A stretch of DNA of 64,000 nucleotides, from the NCBI RefSeq assembly GCF_000336575.1, contig NZ_AOPO01000001.1:744001-808000 (forward strand), in the 5' to 3' direction. Position numbers and translations under genes: made by a program. Below are positions 36,623 to 45,684 of this stretch, one piece after another (the stretch's first letter is position 1; every line of letters starts with the position of its first letter). Source of the DNA: Vreelandella titanicae BH1 (GTDB lineage Bacteria > Pseudomonadota > Gammaproteobacteria > Pseudomonadales > Halomonadaceae). The notes under the pieces are model-generated. The model was given only the letters and a program-made list of their open reading frames with translations. It did not search any database and was not told the DNA's origin.

Positions 36623-37555
36623 ATGCGGACGTATAGCCTGCCCATGCACTGCAGCCCACTGAGCAAAAAGATTCGACATGTTCTCGCGATGGCTGGAGCA
36701 TTAACGCTTAGCACCACCGCCACTTTAACCGCCAATGCCGCCGAAATTGCCACAGACCCAGGTGACTACGTACCACTACCAGAAGGCAGTACGCTAGGGC
36801 TGCTTTATTTACAGCATGCTAGCCGGGATTCAGTTTACGCGAACGGTGATTTGCTTCGCGGTGATACGGGGCTCGATACCCGTATCGGTTTAGCCCGATT
36901 TATTCACTACCTGGATATCGGTGGGTATACCGTCAATCCCCAGATAATACTGCCTTTCGGTAGGGTTGAATTGAAAGCACCTTTCGGCCCTCTGGAGCCG
37001 ACCTCCTCTAGTGGCATGGGCGATCCCATGATCGGCGCCACTACGTGGTTAGTGAACAACCCGGATCAACAAAAGTGGTTTGGTTTCTCCGCCTTTGCCT
37101 CAATCCCTGCGGGAAAGTACGACGCCTCTAATGGCCCCATTAATGTCGGTGAAAATCGCTGGAAAGGCATTTTCCAAGCAGGTTACGTCACCGGTCTTGG
37201 TGACGATTTTATGCTGGATATCATCGCCGAATATGCGACTTACGGCGATAACGATGACTTTATAGGTATGCGCCGTGAGCAAAATGATAGCCAAAGCCTA
37301 CAGACACATTTCAAATACTTACTCAGCCCTCAAAGCCATCTTGCCCTCTCCTACTATCACTCCTTCGGCGGCGAAACGACCGTTGGCGGAGTTCGGCAAG
37401 ACGACGCACTTGATAACAATCGCTGGCAGGCCACGTTCGCAACCTTTGTTCAGCCCACTCTTCAACTCCAGCTGCAGTACGGCCAGGACATTAATGTTGA
37501 AAATGGCTTCAAGGAAGACCAGCGCATTAATCTTCGTGTAGCCAAAGTATTCTGA
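36623..37555 (+). CDS. Outer-membrane porin-like protein (phenol MetA/SphA family)
   Basis: 310 residues from ATG 36623, which has GGAG nine bases upstream; the open frame starts 21 codons earlier but lacks a site. Signal peptide to about residue 39 (cut ANA-AE). The remainder is beta-strand-rich with alternating aromatic residues and ends in ...LRVAKVF, an outer-membrane C-terminal Phe. It resembles the family found in phenol and aromatic degradation clusters (Phenol_MetA_deg). Probable role: entry of aromatic substrate. First gene of the sigma54-controlled operon; 147 bases before xylC. Confidence 0.75.
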   Translation: MRTYSLPMHCSPLSKKIRHVLAMAGALTLSTTATLTANAAEIATDPGDYVPLPEGSTLGLLYLQHASRDSVYANGDLLRGDTGLDTRIGLARFIHYLDIGGYTVNPQIILPFGRVELKAPFGPLEPTSSSGMGDPMIGATTWLVNNPDQQKWFGFSAFASIPAGKYDASNGPINVGENRWKGIFQAGYVTGLGDDFMLDIIAEYATYGDNDDFIGMRREQNDSQSLQTHFKYLLSPQSHLALSYYHSFGGETTVGGVRQDDALDNNRWQATFATFVQPTLQLQLQYGQDINVENGFKEDQRINLRVAKVF

Positions 37556-37702
37556 ACACTCACCTACTGACAACGCCAACACAATGGCATATGCCCCCTA
37601 GGCCTTGTTGCCACAAGCATGGCTAAGGCAATGGGGTAACTTAGAGAAAAGCGTAGCACCGATATTGGAGCACGCGGGAGACGATTGAAAAGGAGAAACA
37701 TC

Positions 37703-39169
37703 ATGTCCGATGCACTATTACTGAAACCTACCATATGGCAAGAGCACGTGTTTACAGGTCAATGGGTAGCCGGTTCAGGCAATGTATTGCCGGTCACGGC
37801 ACCTGCCAGTGGTGAAACTCTCGGCCATATTGGCAGCACGACAAGCGAGCAGTTAGATGCCGTCGCCGACAAAAGCCATGAAGCCGCCATTGCTTGGGGC
37901 GACACTTCATACGATGAGCGTGCGGCCATCATGCGCCAAGCCGCCCGTACCGCTGAGGAGCACCAAGATGAATTGATCCACTGGCTCATAGACGAGAGCG
38001 GTTCAACGCCCGCCAAGGCCGCGTTTGAAGTGGCGATATCAATAAAAGTACTGCACGAAGCCGCCTCGTTACCTTCACGTGCGGCGGGAGAGCTGATGCC
38101 CTCAACGCCTGGCCGACTCAATATTGCACGCCGTCGTCCTGTGGGTGTAGTCGGCGTCATATCACCTTTTAACTTTCCCCTGTACCTCGCTATACGCGCG
38201 GTCGCCCCTGCGCTGGCATTGGGTAATGCGGTCATACTCAAACCCGACCCACGCACCAGTGTATGTGGCGGTGTCAGTATTGCGCGTCTATTTGAGATGG
38301 CGGGCTTACCTAAAGGTGTGCTTGCCATGCTGCCAGGAGGCGGTGAAGCAGGGGCGGCACTGGTCGAGAACCGTAACGTTGCCATGATTCAGTTTACGGG
38401 CTCGACAGCCGCAGGACGAAAAATTGGCGAAACCGCGGGCCGTTTGCTTAAGAAAGTATCGCTGGAGCTAGGCGGCAAAAACTCGCTGATCATACTTGAT
38501 GATGCCGACCTAGATTTGGCCATTAGTAATGCCACTTGGGGGGCCTATCTGCATCAGGGTCAAATCTGCATGTCGAGCGGCCGCATTCTGGTTCAGCGGG
38601 ACATCTATGATCGTTTCCTCGAACGCCTGACAGAGAAAGCACGCAGCTTAAGCGTTGGTGACCCGCGCAGTGGAGAATTCGCTCTCGGCCCATTGATTGA
38701 CAAGGGCCAACTGGATCACGCATGTGACCTGCTGTCTCGCGCAAAAGCGTCCGGGGGCAACGTACTCGTGGGTGGTGAAACTGACGGGCTTTTCTTTAAG
38801 CCGGCGGTCGTCAGCGATGTCACCACCGATAACCCTATTTTTCACGAGGAGGCGTTTGCCCCTATTGCCGTGGTTATCCCTTTCGACACAGACGCAGAGG
38901 CAGTAGCACTTGCCAATAATACAGAGTATGGGCTATCGGCCGGGGTGATTTCGCGCGATGTGGGCCGTGCTTTACGCTTAGGCGAGCAGCTAAGAACAGG
39001 GTTGTTGCACATTAATGATCAAACAGTGAATGACGAAGTCATCAACCCCTTCGGCGGGGTTGGCGCCTCAGGCAATGGAACCAGCGTGGGGGGGAGCAGC
39101 AATATAGATGAATTCACGCAGTGGCAGTGGCTAACGCTCAAGGGGGAGGCGCCCGCCTACCCTCTTTAA
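37703..39169 (+). CDS. xylC: Benzaldehyde dehydrogenase (XylC/AreC-type)
   Basis: 488 residues from ATG 37703 (AAGGAG upstream; the frame extends six codons further). Aldehyde dehydrogenase fold: FNFPLYLAIRAVAPALALGNAVILKPDPRTS (NAD site), FTGSTAAGRKIG, LELGGKNS (catalytic Glu), GQICMSSGRI (catalytic Cys), NPFGGVGASGNG. The segments match XylC of the TOL plasmid closely. It oxidises benzaldehyde to benzoate, feeding the adjacent ben genes. Between the porin and xylB genes on the same strand. Confidence 0.9.
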   Translation: MSDALLLKPTIWQEHVFTGQWVAGSGNVLPVTAPASGETLGHIGSTTSEQLDAVADKSHEAAIAWGDTSYDERAAIMRQAARTAEEHQDELIHWLIDESGSTPAKAAFEVAISIKVLHEAASLPSRAAGELMPSTPGRLNIARRRPVGVVGVISPFNFPLYLAIRAVAPALALGNAVILKPDPRTSVCGGVSIARLFEMAGLPKGVLAMLPGGGEAGAALVENRNVAMIQFTGSTAAGRKIGETAGRLLKKVSLELGGKNSLIILDDADLDLAISNATWGAYLHQGQICMSSGRILVQRDIYDRFLERLTEKARSLSVGDPRSGEFALGPLIDKGQLDHACDLLSRAKASGGNVLVGGETDGLFFKPAVVSDVTTDNPIFHEEAFAPIAVVIPFDTDAEAVALANNTEYGLSAGVISRDVGRALRLGEQLRTGLLHINDQTVNDEVINPFGGVGASGNGTSVGGSSNIDEFTQWQWLTLKGEAPAYPL

Positions 39170-39221
39170 ATGCTGCCTTTAGCCAGAAATTTCTTATTAC
39201 AACGCAATACCGAGGTGAACC

Positions 39222-40346
39222 ATGACAAACAATACACACACAGACATCACAGTTGCAGTCACCCGAGAGAAAGGAGCTGACTTTACAATAGAAAAAGCGA
39301 GCATTCGCCCACCCCAGGGAGACGAAGTGCTGGTCAGGGTGGTGGCGACCGGTATGTGCCATACAGACCTGATCGTACGTGATCAGTATTATCCGGTGCC
39401 ATTACCTGCCGTATTGGGGCATGAGGGCGCAGGTGTTGTGGAAGCCGTAGGCCCTGGAGTTACCTCACTTGAAATTGGCGACCACGTCGTCCTGAGTTAT
39501 GCATACTGCGGTGCTTGCAACCCTTGTGATGCCGGACATGCATCGTACTGTAAAGACTTTTTTGGACGCAATTTCAGCGGTGGTGACCCCGACGGCTTCC
39601 AAGCCATTCGTGATGGTAACAACCAGCCTCTGCACGATCATTTTTTTGGCCAGTCCTCCTTCGCTACCTACTCCCTGAGCCGGGAAAACAATGCAGTCAA
39701 AGTGCCAAAAGACGCGCCTCTTGAATTACTTGGCCCCCTAGGTTGCGGCATACAGACAGGCGCCGGTGCCGTTATCAATGCTCTCAAAGTCACGCCTGGA
39801 AGCCGTTTTGCCGCCTTTGGTGCAGGGGCCGTGGGGCTTGCGTCCATCATGGCAGCAAAAATTGCAGGTGCCACTACCATTATTGCCATTGACATCATCC
39901 CTTCACGCCTGGAGCTAGCCAAAGAGCTGGGGGCGACACATACCATCAACTCCAAAGAGGAGTCAGTAGTAGAACGTATTCAGCAAATAAGCGGAGGCGG
40001 TGTTGATTTCGCGTTGGAGTCGACAGGCCGTCCCGAGGTGCTTCGTCAAGGGGTAGATGCCCTTGGCGGTCTAGGCATGCTAGGGGTGGTGGGGGCTCCT
40101 GCTTTGGGCACCGAGGCCGCTTTTGATGTGAACGATCTCCTTTTAGGAGGAAAAAGTATTCGCGGTATCGTCGAAGGAGACAGCGTGGCAAGACAGTTTA
40201 TTCCTCAGTTGGTAGAACTTTACCAACAGGGTCGCTTCCCCTTCGATAAGCTGGTGAAGTACTACTCCTTTGAGGACATCAACCAAGCAGCCGCCGATAG
40301 TGCTGAAGGAATGACGCTTAAGCCTATTATCCGGATGAATGGCTGA
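39222..40346 (+). CDS. xylB: Aryl (benzyl) alcohol dehydrogenase (XylB/AreB-type)
   Basis: 374 residues. Zinc-dependent medium-chain dehydrogenase: catalytic Zn ligands in GMCHTD, GHEGAGVVE and PLGCGIQTGAGAV; structural Zn site CGACNPC...SYC; Rossmann GAGAVGL. Runs such as QYYPVPLPAVLGHEGAGVVE and FFGQSSFATY match XylB. Converts benzyl alcohol to benzaldehyde with NAD. Last gene of the operon; a terminator lies 84 bases after its stop. Confidence 0.91.
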   Translation: MTNNTHTDITVAVTREKGADFTIEKASIRPPQGDEVLVRVVATGMCHTDLIVRDQYYPVPLPAVLGHEGAGVVEAVGPGVTSLEIGDHVVLSYAYCGACNPCDAGHASYCKDFFGRNFSGGDPDGFQAIRDGNNQPLHDHFFGQSSFATYSLSRENNAVKVPKDAPLELLGPLGCGIQTGAGAVINALKVTPGSRFAAFGAGAVGLASIMAAKIAGATTIIAIDIIPSRLELAKELGATHTINSKEESVVERIQQISGGGVDFALESTGRPEVLRQGVDALGGLGMLGVVGAPALGTEAAFDVNDLLLGGKSIRGIVEGDSVARQFIPQLVELYQQGRFPFDKLVKYYSFEDINQAAADSAEGMTLKPIIRMNG

Positions 40347-40429
40347 GCGTATAGCATCCATTAATGCTGGCTAGCTTATAGTGGACGCGGCATCAGCGCA
40401 CCGCCTTAAGTGCATTGAAAACAAGCTTT

Positions 40430-40459
40430 TGCCGGTGGAAGTTCTCCATCGGCATTTTT
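40430..40459 (+). terminator. Terminator of the porin-xylC-xylB operon
   Basis: TGCCGGTGGA (40430-40439), loop AGTTC, TCCATCGGCA (40445-40454; one G-U pair), then TTTTT. Clear intrinsic terminator on the plus strand. Confidence 0.9.
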
Positions 40460-40475
40460 ATCCAATGCTGTTGAG

Positions 40476-40510
40476 AAAAAATGCCCGAGCAGCGATAGCA
40501 GACACGGGCA
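40476..40510 (-). terminator. Terminator of the catBCA-benABCDE operon
   Basis: On the minus strand, TGCCCG (40510-40505) pairs with CGGGCA (40487-40482) around a 17-base loop, followed by six T (40481-40476). It lies 40 bases past the benE stop. Together with the plus-strand terminator it separates the two convergent operons. Confidence 0.75.
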
Positions 40511-40550
40511 AAGGAGGATGCGGTTATCGAGTGACAGAGGTAACAAAAGG

Positions 40551-41795
40551 TCAACCGCTTTTGGTGACCACCTCACGGGTGAAAATAAACTCGAAGTCCT
40601 TGGTTTCGAAGATTGCTGAAACGACCACGCCCAATACCAACGCCCAAAACGTGGCGCCGATGCCGAGAATCTGAATTCCCGACGCGGCAATTAGAAAGGC
40701 AAACAGTGCACCTATTTCATGCTTCTTGCCTGAAAAGGCGATAGCCATCGAGGAGGTGATGACCCGCATCAGTGCCAGCCCAGCGATAATGGCAATAAAG
40801 TAGCGCGGCGTAGCCTCCAGTAGGCTGACCACATAGCCGTAGAAAGGCGCGGCAACCACAAAGATAGCCCCGGCAATCACCGCCGCCACCCAACGTTTGT
40901 CATGAACGCCAGCTTCCGGTGAGGCGCAGACACCGGTCATGGGTGCGGCTATACAAGTACTGTGCAGGTTGAAAAAAGCCGACACCATGGTGCCGACGCC
41001 GCCCACTGCTGTGATCGCATTAGCGGGCACTTCTTTGTAGCCCATTCCCTTCACTAGGCCGACGCCCGCTGGCGTTTCCATACCCACCAAAATGATCGCA
41101 AGTGGTAAACCGTAGGTTAGGAAGGCACCCAGCGTGAACTCGGGAACGATGAATTCGGGAAAACGGATCGTCGCCTCGATACCAGACAGGTCAACGCCGG
41201 TTGCCATCAAGTACACAATGCCCGCCAGCATCGCCACAACCAGAGGCGGAACCTTACGTAAGAGGCGAGCAGAGAGGAAAAAAGCCAGGATCATGATAGA
41301 GGCTGGCACGATAGCGCTCTCCAACGGCTTAACCATGTTGAGGCCAAAGCTAAGTAGCATGCCGCCCACCATGCCCATCACTATCGGCATCGGTATCAAA
41401 CGCATAACGATACCCATCACTCCGGTCACGCCAGCAACTAGCGTAATAGCCCCCGCAATCAAGCTTGCGCCTAATGCAGCCTCTAAGCCGATTACAGGGA
41501 TGACCGCTGCAAACATCAGTGCACCGGGGATAGAGTTCGCCATTGGCAACGGCAAGCGGTAATAGGCCGGCATGAAGAGTCCAAAAAAGCCATTGATCAT
41601 CAAGTAGCTGATCACCCAGATCATGATGAAGGAGGAATCCAGACCCGCAGACGTGCCAGCGCTGATGTGAACGACCCCAACGCTGAGCCCTAAAATTCCC
41701 GCCACTAGCCCAGTACTGGCGTTGTCGGCATTGAGGTCGCGCAGGAAATCGCGAGGCGCATGCCGTAGGCTGACGCCTTTCTCAATATGTTTCAC
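40551..41795 (-). CDS. benE: BenE-family benzoate transporter (copy 2, divergent)
   Basis: 414 residues and about 12 membrane helices, starting at GTG 41795 with TGGAG before it. Features of the BenE family: GLSVGVVHISAGTSAGLDSSFIMIWVISYLMINGFFG, PLPMANSIPGALMFA, NLHSTCIAAPMTGVCASPEAGVHDKRW. It is not a copy of the 24.9-26.1 kb transporter; alignment by eye shows only family-level similarity, so the two may differ in substrate or affinity. Last gene of the second ben operon, 72 bases after benD. Confidence 0.87.
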   Translation of the reverse strand: MKHIEKGVSLRHAPRDFLRDLNADNASTGLVAGILGLSVGVVHISAGTSAGLDSSFIMIWVISYLMINGFFGLFMPAYYRLPLPMANSIPGALMFAAVIPVIGLEAALGASLIAGAITLVAGVTGVMGIVMRLIPMPIVMGMVGGMLLSFGLNMVKPLESAIVPASIMILAFFLSARLLRKVPPLVVAMLAGIVYLMATGVDLSGIEATIRFPEFIVPEFTLGAFLTYGLPLAIILVGMETPAGVGLVKGMGYKEVPANAITAVGGVGTMVSAFFNLHSTCIAAPMTGVCASPEAGVHDKRWVAAVIAGAIFVVAAPFYGYVVSLLEATPRYFIAIIAGLALMRVITSSMAIAFSGKKHEIGALFAFLIAASGIQILGIGATFWALVLGVVVSAIFETKDFEFIFTREVVTKSG

Positions 41796-41867
41796 GGTCT
41801 ACTCCAGGGGATTATTGTGCTTAGAGCGATTGCTAGTTTTTATCTAGAATTGCCTTTTCCACTATTG

Positions 41868-42650
41868 CTAACCAAGGTCACCGCCCGCTACGGGCAATAC
41901 ACTACCGGTGATATAACTGGCCTCGTCGGAAGCAAGGAATAGAATTGGCGCAACCATTTCATCCAATGTTCCATAGCGGCTCATCAAGCAGCTCTGCTTA
42001 GTCTGATCGATATGTGCTTGAAACCACGCCTTCTCAGTCTCGTTACTGGGCGTTGGCGTTCCACGCGAAATACGCCGTGGCGGGGCTTCGGTGCCACCGG
42101 GTGCCGTGGCGACGACACGAATACCGTGCTCGGCATACTCAAACGCCAGCGACGCAGTCATCGCATTGATACCGCCCTTTGCTGCCGAGTAGGGGATACG
42201 GTGAATACCCCGCGTTGCCGCTGAAGAGACATTGACGATGACACCGCTGCCCTGCTCCACCATTGTTGGCAGCGCCGCACGACAGCACCAAAGTGTAGGC
42301 ATTAGAGAACGGTTGATCTCTGCGGCGATCTGCGTCTCGCTAAACTCGGTAAAAGGCTTGAAGTTAATCGCGCCCCCAACGTTGTTAACCAAAATATCGA
42401 TACGACCAAAGTGAGAGAGCGTCGCCTGCATGACTTGCTCGGCGCCTTCCCATTTTTCTAGGTCGGCTTGAACCGCAATCACTTCACTCCCTTGCTTGCT
42501 TATTTCAGCGACAACCTCATGGATTTGGTCAGCGCGATCTACCAATACCAAGCGGGCGCCTTCAGCGGCGGCACGCTCAGCCACCCGCTGCCCAATTCCT
42601 TGCGCAGCGCCGGTAATCACCATTACTTTGTCTTGAAAGCGGTGTGTCAT
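41868..42650 (-). CDS. benD: Benzoate cis-diol dehydrogenase
   Basis: 260 residues, short-chain dehydrogenase. TGAAQGIG cofactor loop, NNVGG, catalytic YSAAKGG with the preceding Ser in NVSSAA. It oxidises and decarboxylates the dihydrodiol carboxylate made by BenABC to catechol. The only benD in the window. Its ATG overlaps the benC stop (ATGA). Confidence 0.94.
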   Translation of the reverse strand: MTHRFQDKVMVITGAAQGIGQRVAERAAAEGARLVLVDRADQIHEVVAEISKQGSEVIAVQADLEKWEGAEQVMQATLSHFGRIDILVNNVGGAINFKPFTEFSETQIAAEINRSLMPTLWCCRAALPTMVEQGSGVIVNVSSAATRGIHRIPYSAAKGGINAMTASLAFEYAEHGIRVVATAPGGTEAPPRRISRGTPTPSNETEKAWFQAHIDQTKQSCLMSRYGTLDEMVAPILFLASDEASYITGSVLPVAGGDLG

Positions 42651-43672
42651 GATGCGCTCCCTGCTTCATTGGGGGTGAACTTCTCATAGTGGAAGCTCTG
42701 GGGCTCGATTCCTTCTGCGTCGAAGTACTTCAGCACGGCATCTACCATCGGGGGCGGGCCACACAGGTAAACGTCCACATCGCCGTCATGCATTACCTCG
42801 GCGTCCATGTGGTGCGTCACGTAACCTTTACGCGAATGCTCGCTAGCCTCGTCGACCACCACGGTGGCGTAGGTGAAGCTGGGAATTTTTTCTACGAAGG
42901 CATCTAACGCATCGGTTTTGACTAGGTGGTCATCTTTATTGACGCCGTAAATCATATGAATCGGTGCATCACAGCCCTTTTCGACCAATTGCGCTAACAT
43001 GGAGAGAAACGGAGCCAGACCCGTGCCGCCAGCAAGCATAAGCACCGGGCGCTTCACTTCTCGCAGGTAGAAGCTGCCCAGCGGGCCGGTCAGCGTAAGC
43101 TTTTCGCCCACAGCAGCGCGCTCGGTTAAATAGCCGCTCATTACCCCCTTGGGGATGTTGCGAATTAAGAAGGTGGCGCGCTTATCCCCCGGCAATGAGC
43201 TGAAAGAGTAGGAGCGGTGCACCTCAGTACCGGGCACATCAATATGAATGTACTGCCCTGGCAAAAAGGCGAGGCCTTCGGCATCATCCAAATCAACGAC
43301 GAGCTCAATACTATCTTCGGAAAGTTGCTCAACTGCTGCTACCGTGCTCTCAACCTTGCCCACCTGGGTTTTACACAGCGTGGATGCCACTGGCACTTGA
43401 ATAACACAATCCGAAGAAGGCACCATCTGGCACGTGAGCACCTGACCTTCCGCGGCCTCCTCATCGGAAAGCGCCTCCTCCAGGTACTCGTCGCCCATGT
43501 CGAACTCGCCCTGTTCGCAGTGACCTTTGCAGGTGCCACATACGCCGTCGGAGCAGTCCATCGGCAGGTTTACTTTCTGCCGGTAAGCAGCGTCGAGAAC
43601 GGTTTCTCCCTCTTTACAGCCAATGAACCGGGTCACGCCGTCCTCAAAGTTGAGGGCAATGGTATAACTCAT
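42647..43672 (-). CDS. benC: Benzoate dioxygenase electron-transfer reductase
   Basis: 341 residues. N-terminal plant-type [2Fe-2S] ferredoxin (CSDGVCGTCKGHC plus a later Cys at QVLTCQM), FAD domain with RSYSFSS, NAD domain with GGTGLAPFLSML and YLCGPPPMVDAV. It passes electrons from NADH to BenA. A single copy serves two BenAB pairs. Between benB copy 2 and benD. Confidence 0.95.
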   Translation of the reverse strand: MSYTIALNFEDGVTRFIGCKEGETVLDAAYRQKVNLPMDCSDGVCGTCKGHCEQGEFDMGDEYLEEALSDEEAAEGQVLTCQMVPSSDCVIQVPVASTLCKTQVGKVESTVAAVEQLSEDSIELVVDLDDAEGLAFLPGQYIHIDVPGTEVHRSYSFSSLPGDKRATFLIRNIPKGVMSGYLTERAAVGEKLTLTGPLGSFYLREVKRPVLMLAGGTGLAPFLSMLAQLVEKGCDAPIHMIYGVNKDDHLVKTDALDAFVEKIPSFTYATVVVDEASEHSRKGYVTHHMDAEVMHDGDVDVYLCGPPPMVDAVLKYFDAEGIEPQSFHYEKFTPNEAGSAS

Positions 43673-43696
43673 GGTTAACTCTCCTCTCTCCTCAGG

Positions 43697-44185
43697 TCAC
43701 ACGTGATACACGTCGATAACCTGATGGATATAGTCGTTATTCAGCTGCACGACTTTTCTTGTGATCAGCGGGCTCTCACCCGACACGTCCAGGGTATAAA
43801 ACGACGTGCCGAAGAAGCTGTCGGTCTTCTTGTAGCGATGGTTGAGCGTATGCCAGTTGAACCGCAGGTTTACCGTGTCCCCCTCTTGCGACAGGATTTC
43901 CAGGTTGCTTACTTGGTGGGTGGTGCGCGGCTCCGGTGTACTCGCCCCGCTGCGCTCGGTCTTGATCCGGTAGACCCGATCCTCTAACCCGTCACGGTTG
44001 GGGTAGTAGATCAGCGAGATTTCGCTGTGCGGATCGCGGGTCAACTGGTCGTCGTCGTCCCAGGCGGGCATCCAGAACTCGGCGTCCTTACGGTACAGCG
44101 TGAGCCACTCGTCCCACTCCCGGTCATCGAGTAGCCGTGCTTCGCGGTACAAAAAAGCTTGGATGTCGTGATAGCTAATGCTCAT
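43697..44185 (-). CDS. benB: Benzoate 1,2-dioxygenase small subunit (copy 2)
   Basis: 162 residues; differs from copy 1 at five positions (Gly/Ala, Ala/Thr, Glu/Asp, Thr/Ser, Glu/Asn). Same NTF2-like beta subunit fold. Here it is followed by benC after 24 bases, the standard benABC order. Confidence 0.95.
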   Translation of the reverse strand: MSISYHDIQAFLYREARLLDDREWDEWLTLYRKDAEFWMPAWDDDDQLTRDPHSEISLIYYPNRDGLEDRVYRIKTERSGASTPEPRTTHQVSNLEILSQEGDTVNLRFNWHTLNHRYKKTDSFFGTSFYTLDVSGESPLITRKVVQLNNDYIHQVIDVYHV

Positions 44186-44218
44186 GGCACTTCTCTCCTC
44201 TCTTCTGGCGCTGGGCGC

Positions 44219-45586
44219 TTAGGCGGACGCAGTGGCGATAAATTGGCTGCGCTCTTTGTCGATGGCGCGCAGCATTTCGCTGACCCAGTGCTGGTGGTGC
44301 AGCACGTAGAGCCCTTCGTCTTCCGGGGAGGCGCCGCTGAGCAGGGGCTTCATGTCGATCGCTTGGGCCGTTTCATCGGCGCCTTCGATCCACTGTTGGG
44401 CCCCGCGGGAAAGGTCGTTCCATTCGGCCAGCGCGCCGTTGTAGCCTTCTTGGCAGGCGCGGAACTCTTCGAGGTCGTCGGGGGTGCCCATGCCGGAGAC
44501 GTTGAAGAAGTCTTCGTATTGACGAATGCGCACACGCCGATCTTCGGCGGCTTCACCTTTGGGGGCGAAGCAGTAGATGGTGACTTCGGTTTTGTCCACG
44601 GCGATGGGACGGATCACGCGGATTTGCGTGGAGAACTGATCCATCAGGTAGACGTTGGGGTAGAGGCAGAGGTTGCGCGTCTGGTTGACGATGGAGTCGG
44701 CGCGCGCATCACCCAGTTGCTCCTGGATCCAGTCTCTGTGTTGATAGACCGGGCGTACTTCCGGGTTGAGCAGTCGGGTCCACAGCATCATGTGGCCGTT
44801 TTCATAGGAGTAGAAGCCGCCTTTGCTCTTCGACCAGCCATCGGCGTCCACCGCTTTGGTGCCGCCGGCGTCGTAGTTACGGCGCTCCATGGTGGAGGCG
44901 TAGTTCCAGTGCACGGAGCTGACGTGGTAGCCGTCGGCGCCGTTTTCGGCCTGTAGCTTCCAGTTGCCGGTGTAGGTGTAGGACGAGGTACCGCGCAGGA
45001 TTTCCAGGCCTTCGGGGGCTTGGTCGACGATGTTGTCGATGACCTTGGTGGTTTCGCCCAGGTGCTGTTCGAGCGGTTGTACGTCGTCACTTAAGCTGCC
45101 GAACAGGAAGCCTTTGTAGTTTTCAAAACGCGGCAGACGCTTGAGGTTGTGGGAGCCATCCTGTTTGAACTGGTCAGGGTAGGCGCCATTTTTCTCGTTT
45201 TTGGCTTTGAGCAGTTGACCGTCGTTTTTGAACGTCCAGCCGTGGAACGGACAGGTGAAGGTGCCTTTGTTGCCGCGCTTACGGCGGCACAAGGTGGCAC
45301 CACGGTGGGCGCAGGCGTTAATCAGGCCGTGCAGCTCGCCCTGCTTGTCCCGGGTGATAATCACTGGCTGGCGGCCCATGGTGACGGTCATGTAGTCACC
45401 CGGCTCACTGATCTGGCTCTCGTGGGCCAGGAACAGCCAGTTGCCTTCGAAGATGTGCTTGAGCTCAAGTTCAAAGAAGGCGGGGTCGGTGAACATGCTG
45501 CGGTGGCAGCGGAAGATGCCATTGCCGGGGTCGTCTTGGACGGCGCCGCGCACACGGGCTTCGAGCTGATCAAGCTGCGTGGTCAT
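44219..45586 (-). CDS. benA: Benzoate 1,2-dioxygenase large subunit (copy 2)
   Basis: 455 residues from ATG 45586. Same Rieske (CAHRGATLC, CPFHGW) and iron-site (DGYHVSSVH) motifs as copy 1, with about seven substitutions (for example Asp/Gly near residue 21, Val-Ala/Ile-Ser near 59, Lys/Arg in QHKDW, Lys-His-Trp-Val-Asp to Gln-His-Trp-Val-Ser near the end). None touches a metal ligand. Confidence 0.95.
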   Translation of the reverse strand: MTTQLDQLEARVRGAVQDDPGNGIFRCHRSMFTDPAFFELELKHIFEGNWLFLAHESQISEPGDYMTVTMGRQPVIITRDKQGELHGLINACAHRGATLCRRKRGNKGTFTCPFHGWTFKNDGQLLKAKNEKNGAYPDQFKQDGSHNLKRLPRFENYKGFLFGSLSDDVQPLEQHLGETTKVIDNIVDQAPEGLEILRGTSSYTYTGNWKLQAENGADGYHVSSVHWNYASTMERRNYDAGGTKAVDADGWSKSKGGFYSYENGHMMLWTRLLNPEVRPVYQHRDWIQEQLGDARADSIVNQTRNLCLYPNVYLMDQFSTQIRVIRPIAVDKTEVTIYCFAPKGEAAEDRRVRIRQYEDFFNVSGMGTPDDLEEFRACQEGYNGALAEWNDLSRGAQQWIEGADETAQAIDMKPLLSGASPEDEGLYVLHHQHWVSEMLRAIDKERSQFIATASA

Positions 45587-45684
45587 GATCTCTCTCCTCA
45601 ATACTTAGGCATAACCTGGGGTGTTAGGCGCTAACGTATCAGGCGGTGGAAGTCAGCCAGTCGTTAGCGCGAGGTTATGGGGCT

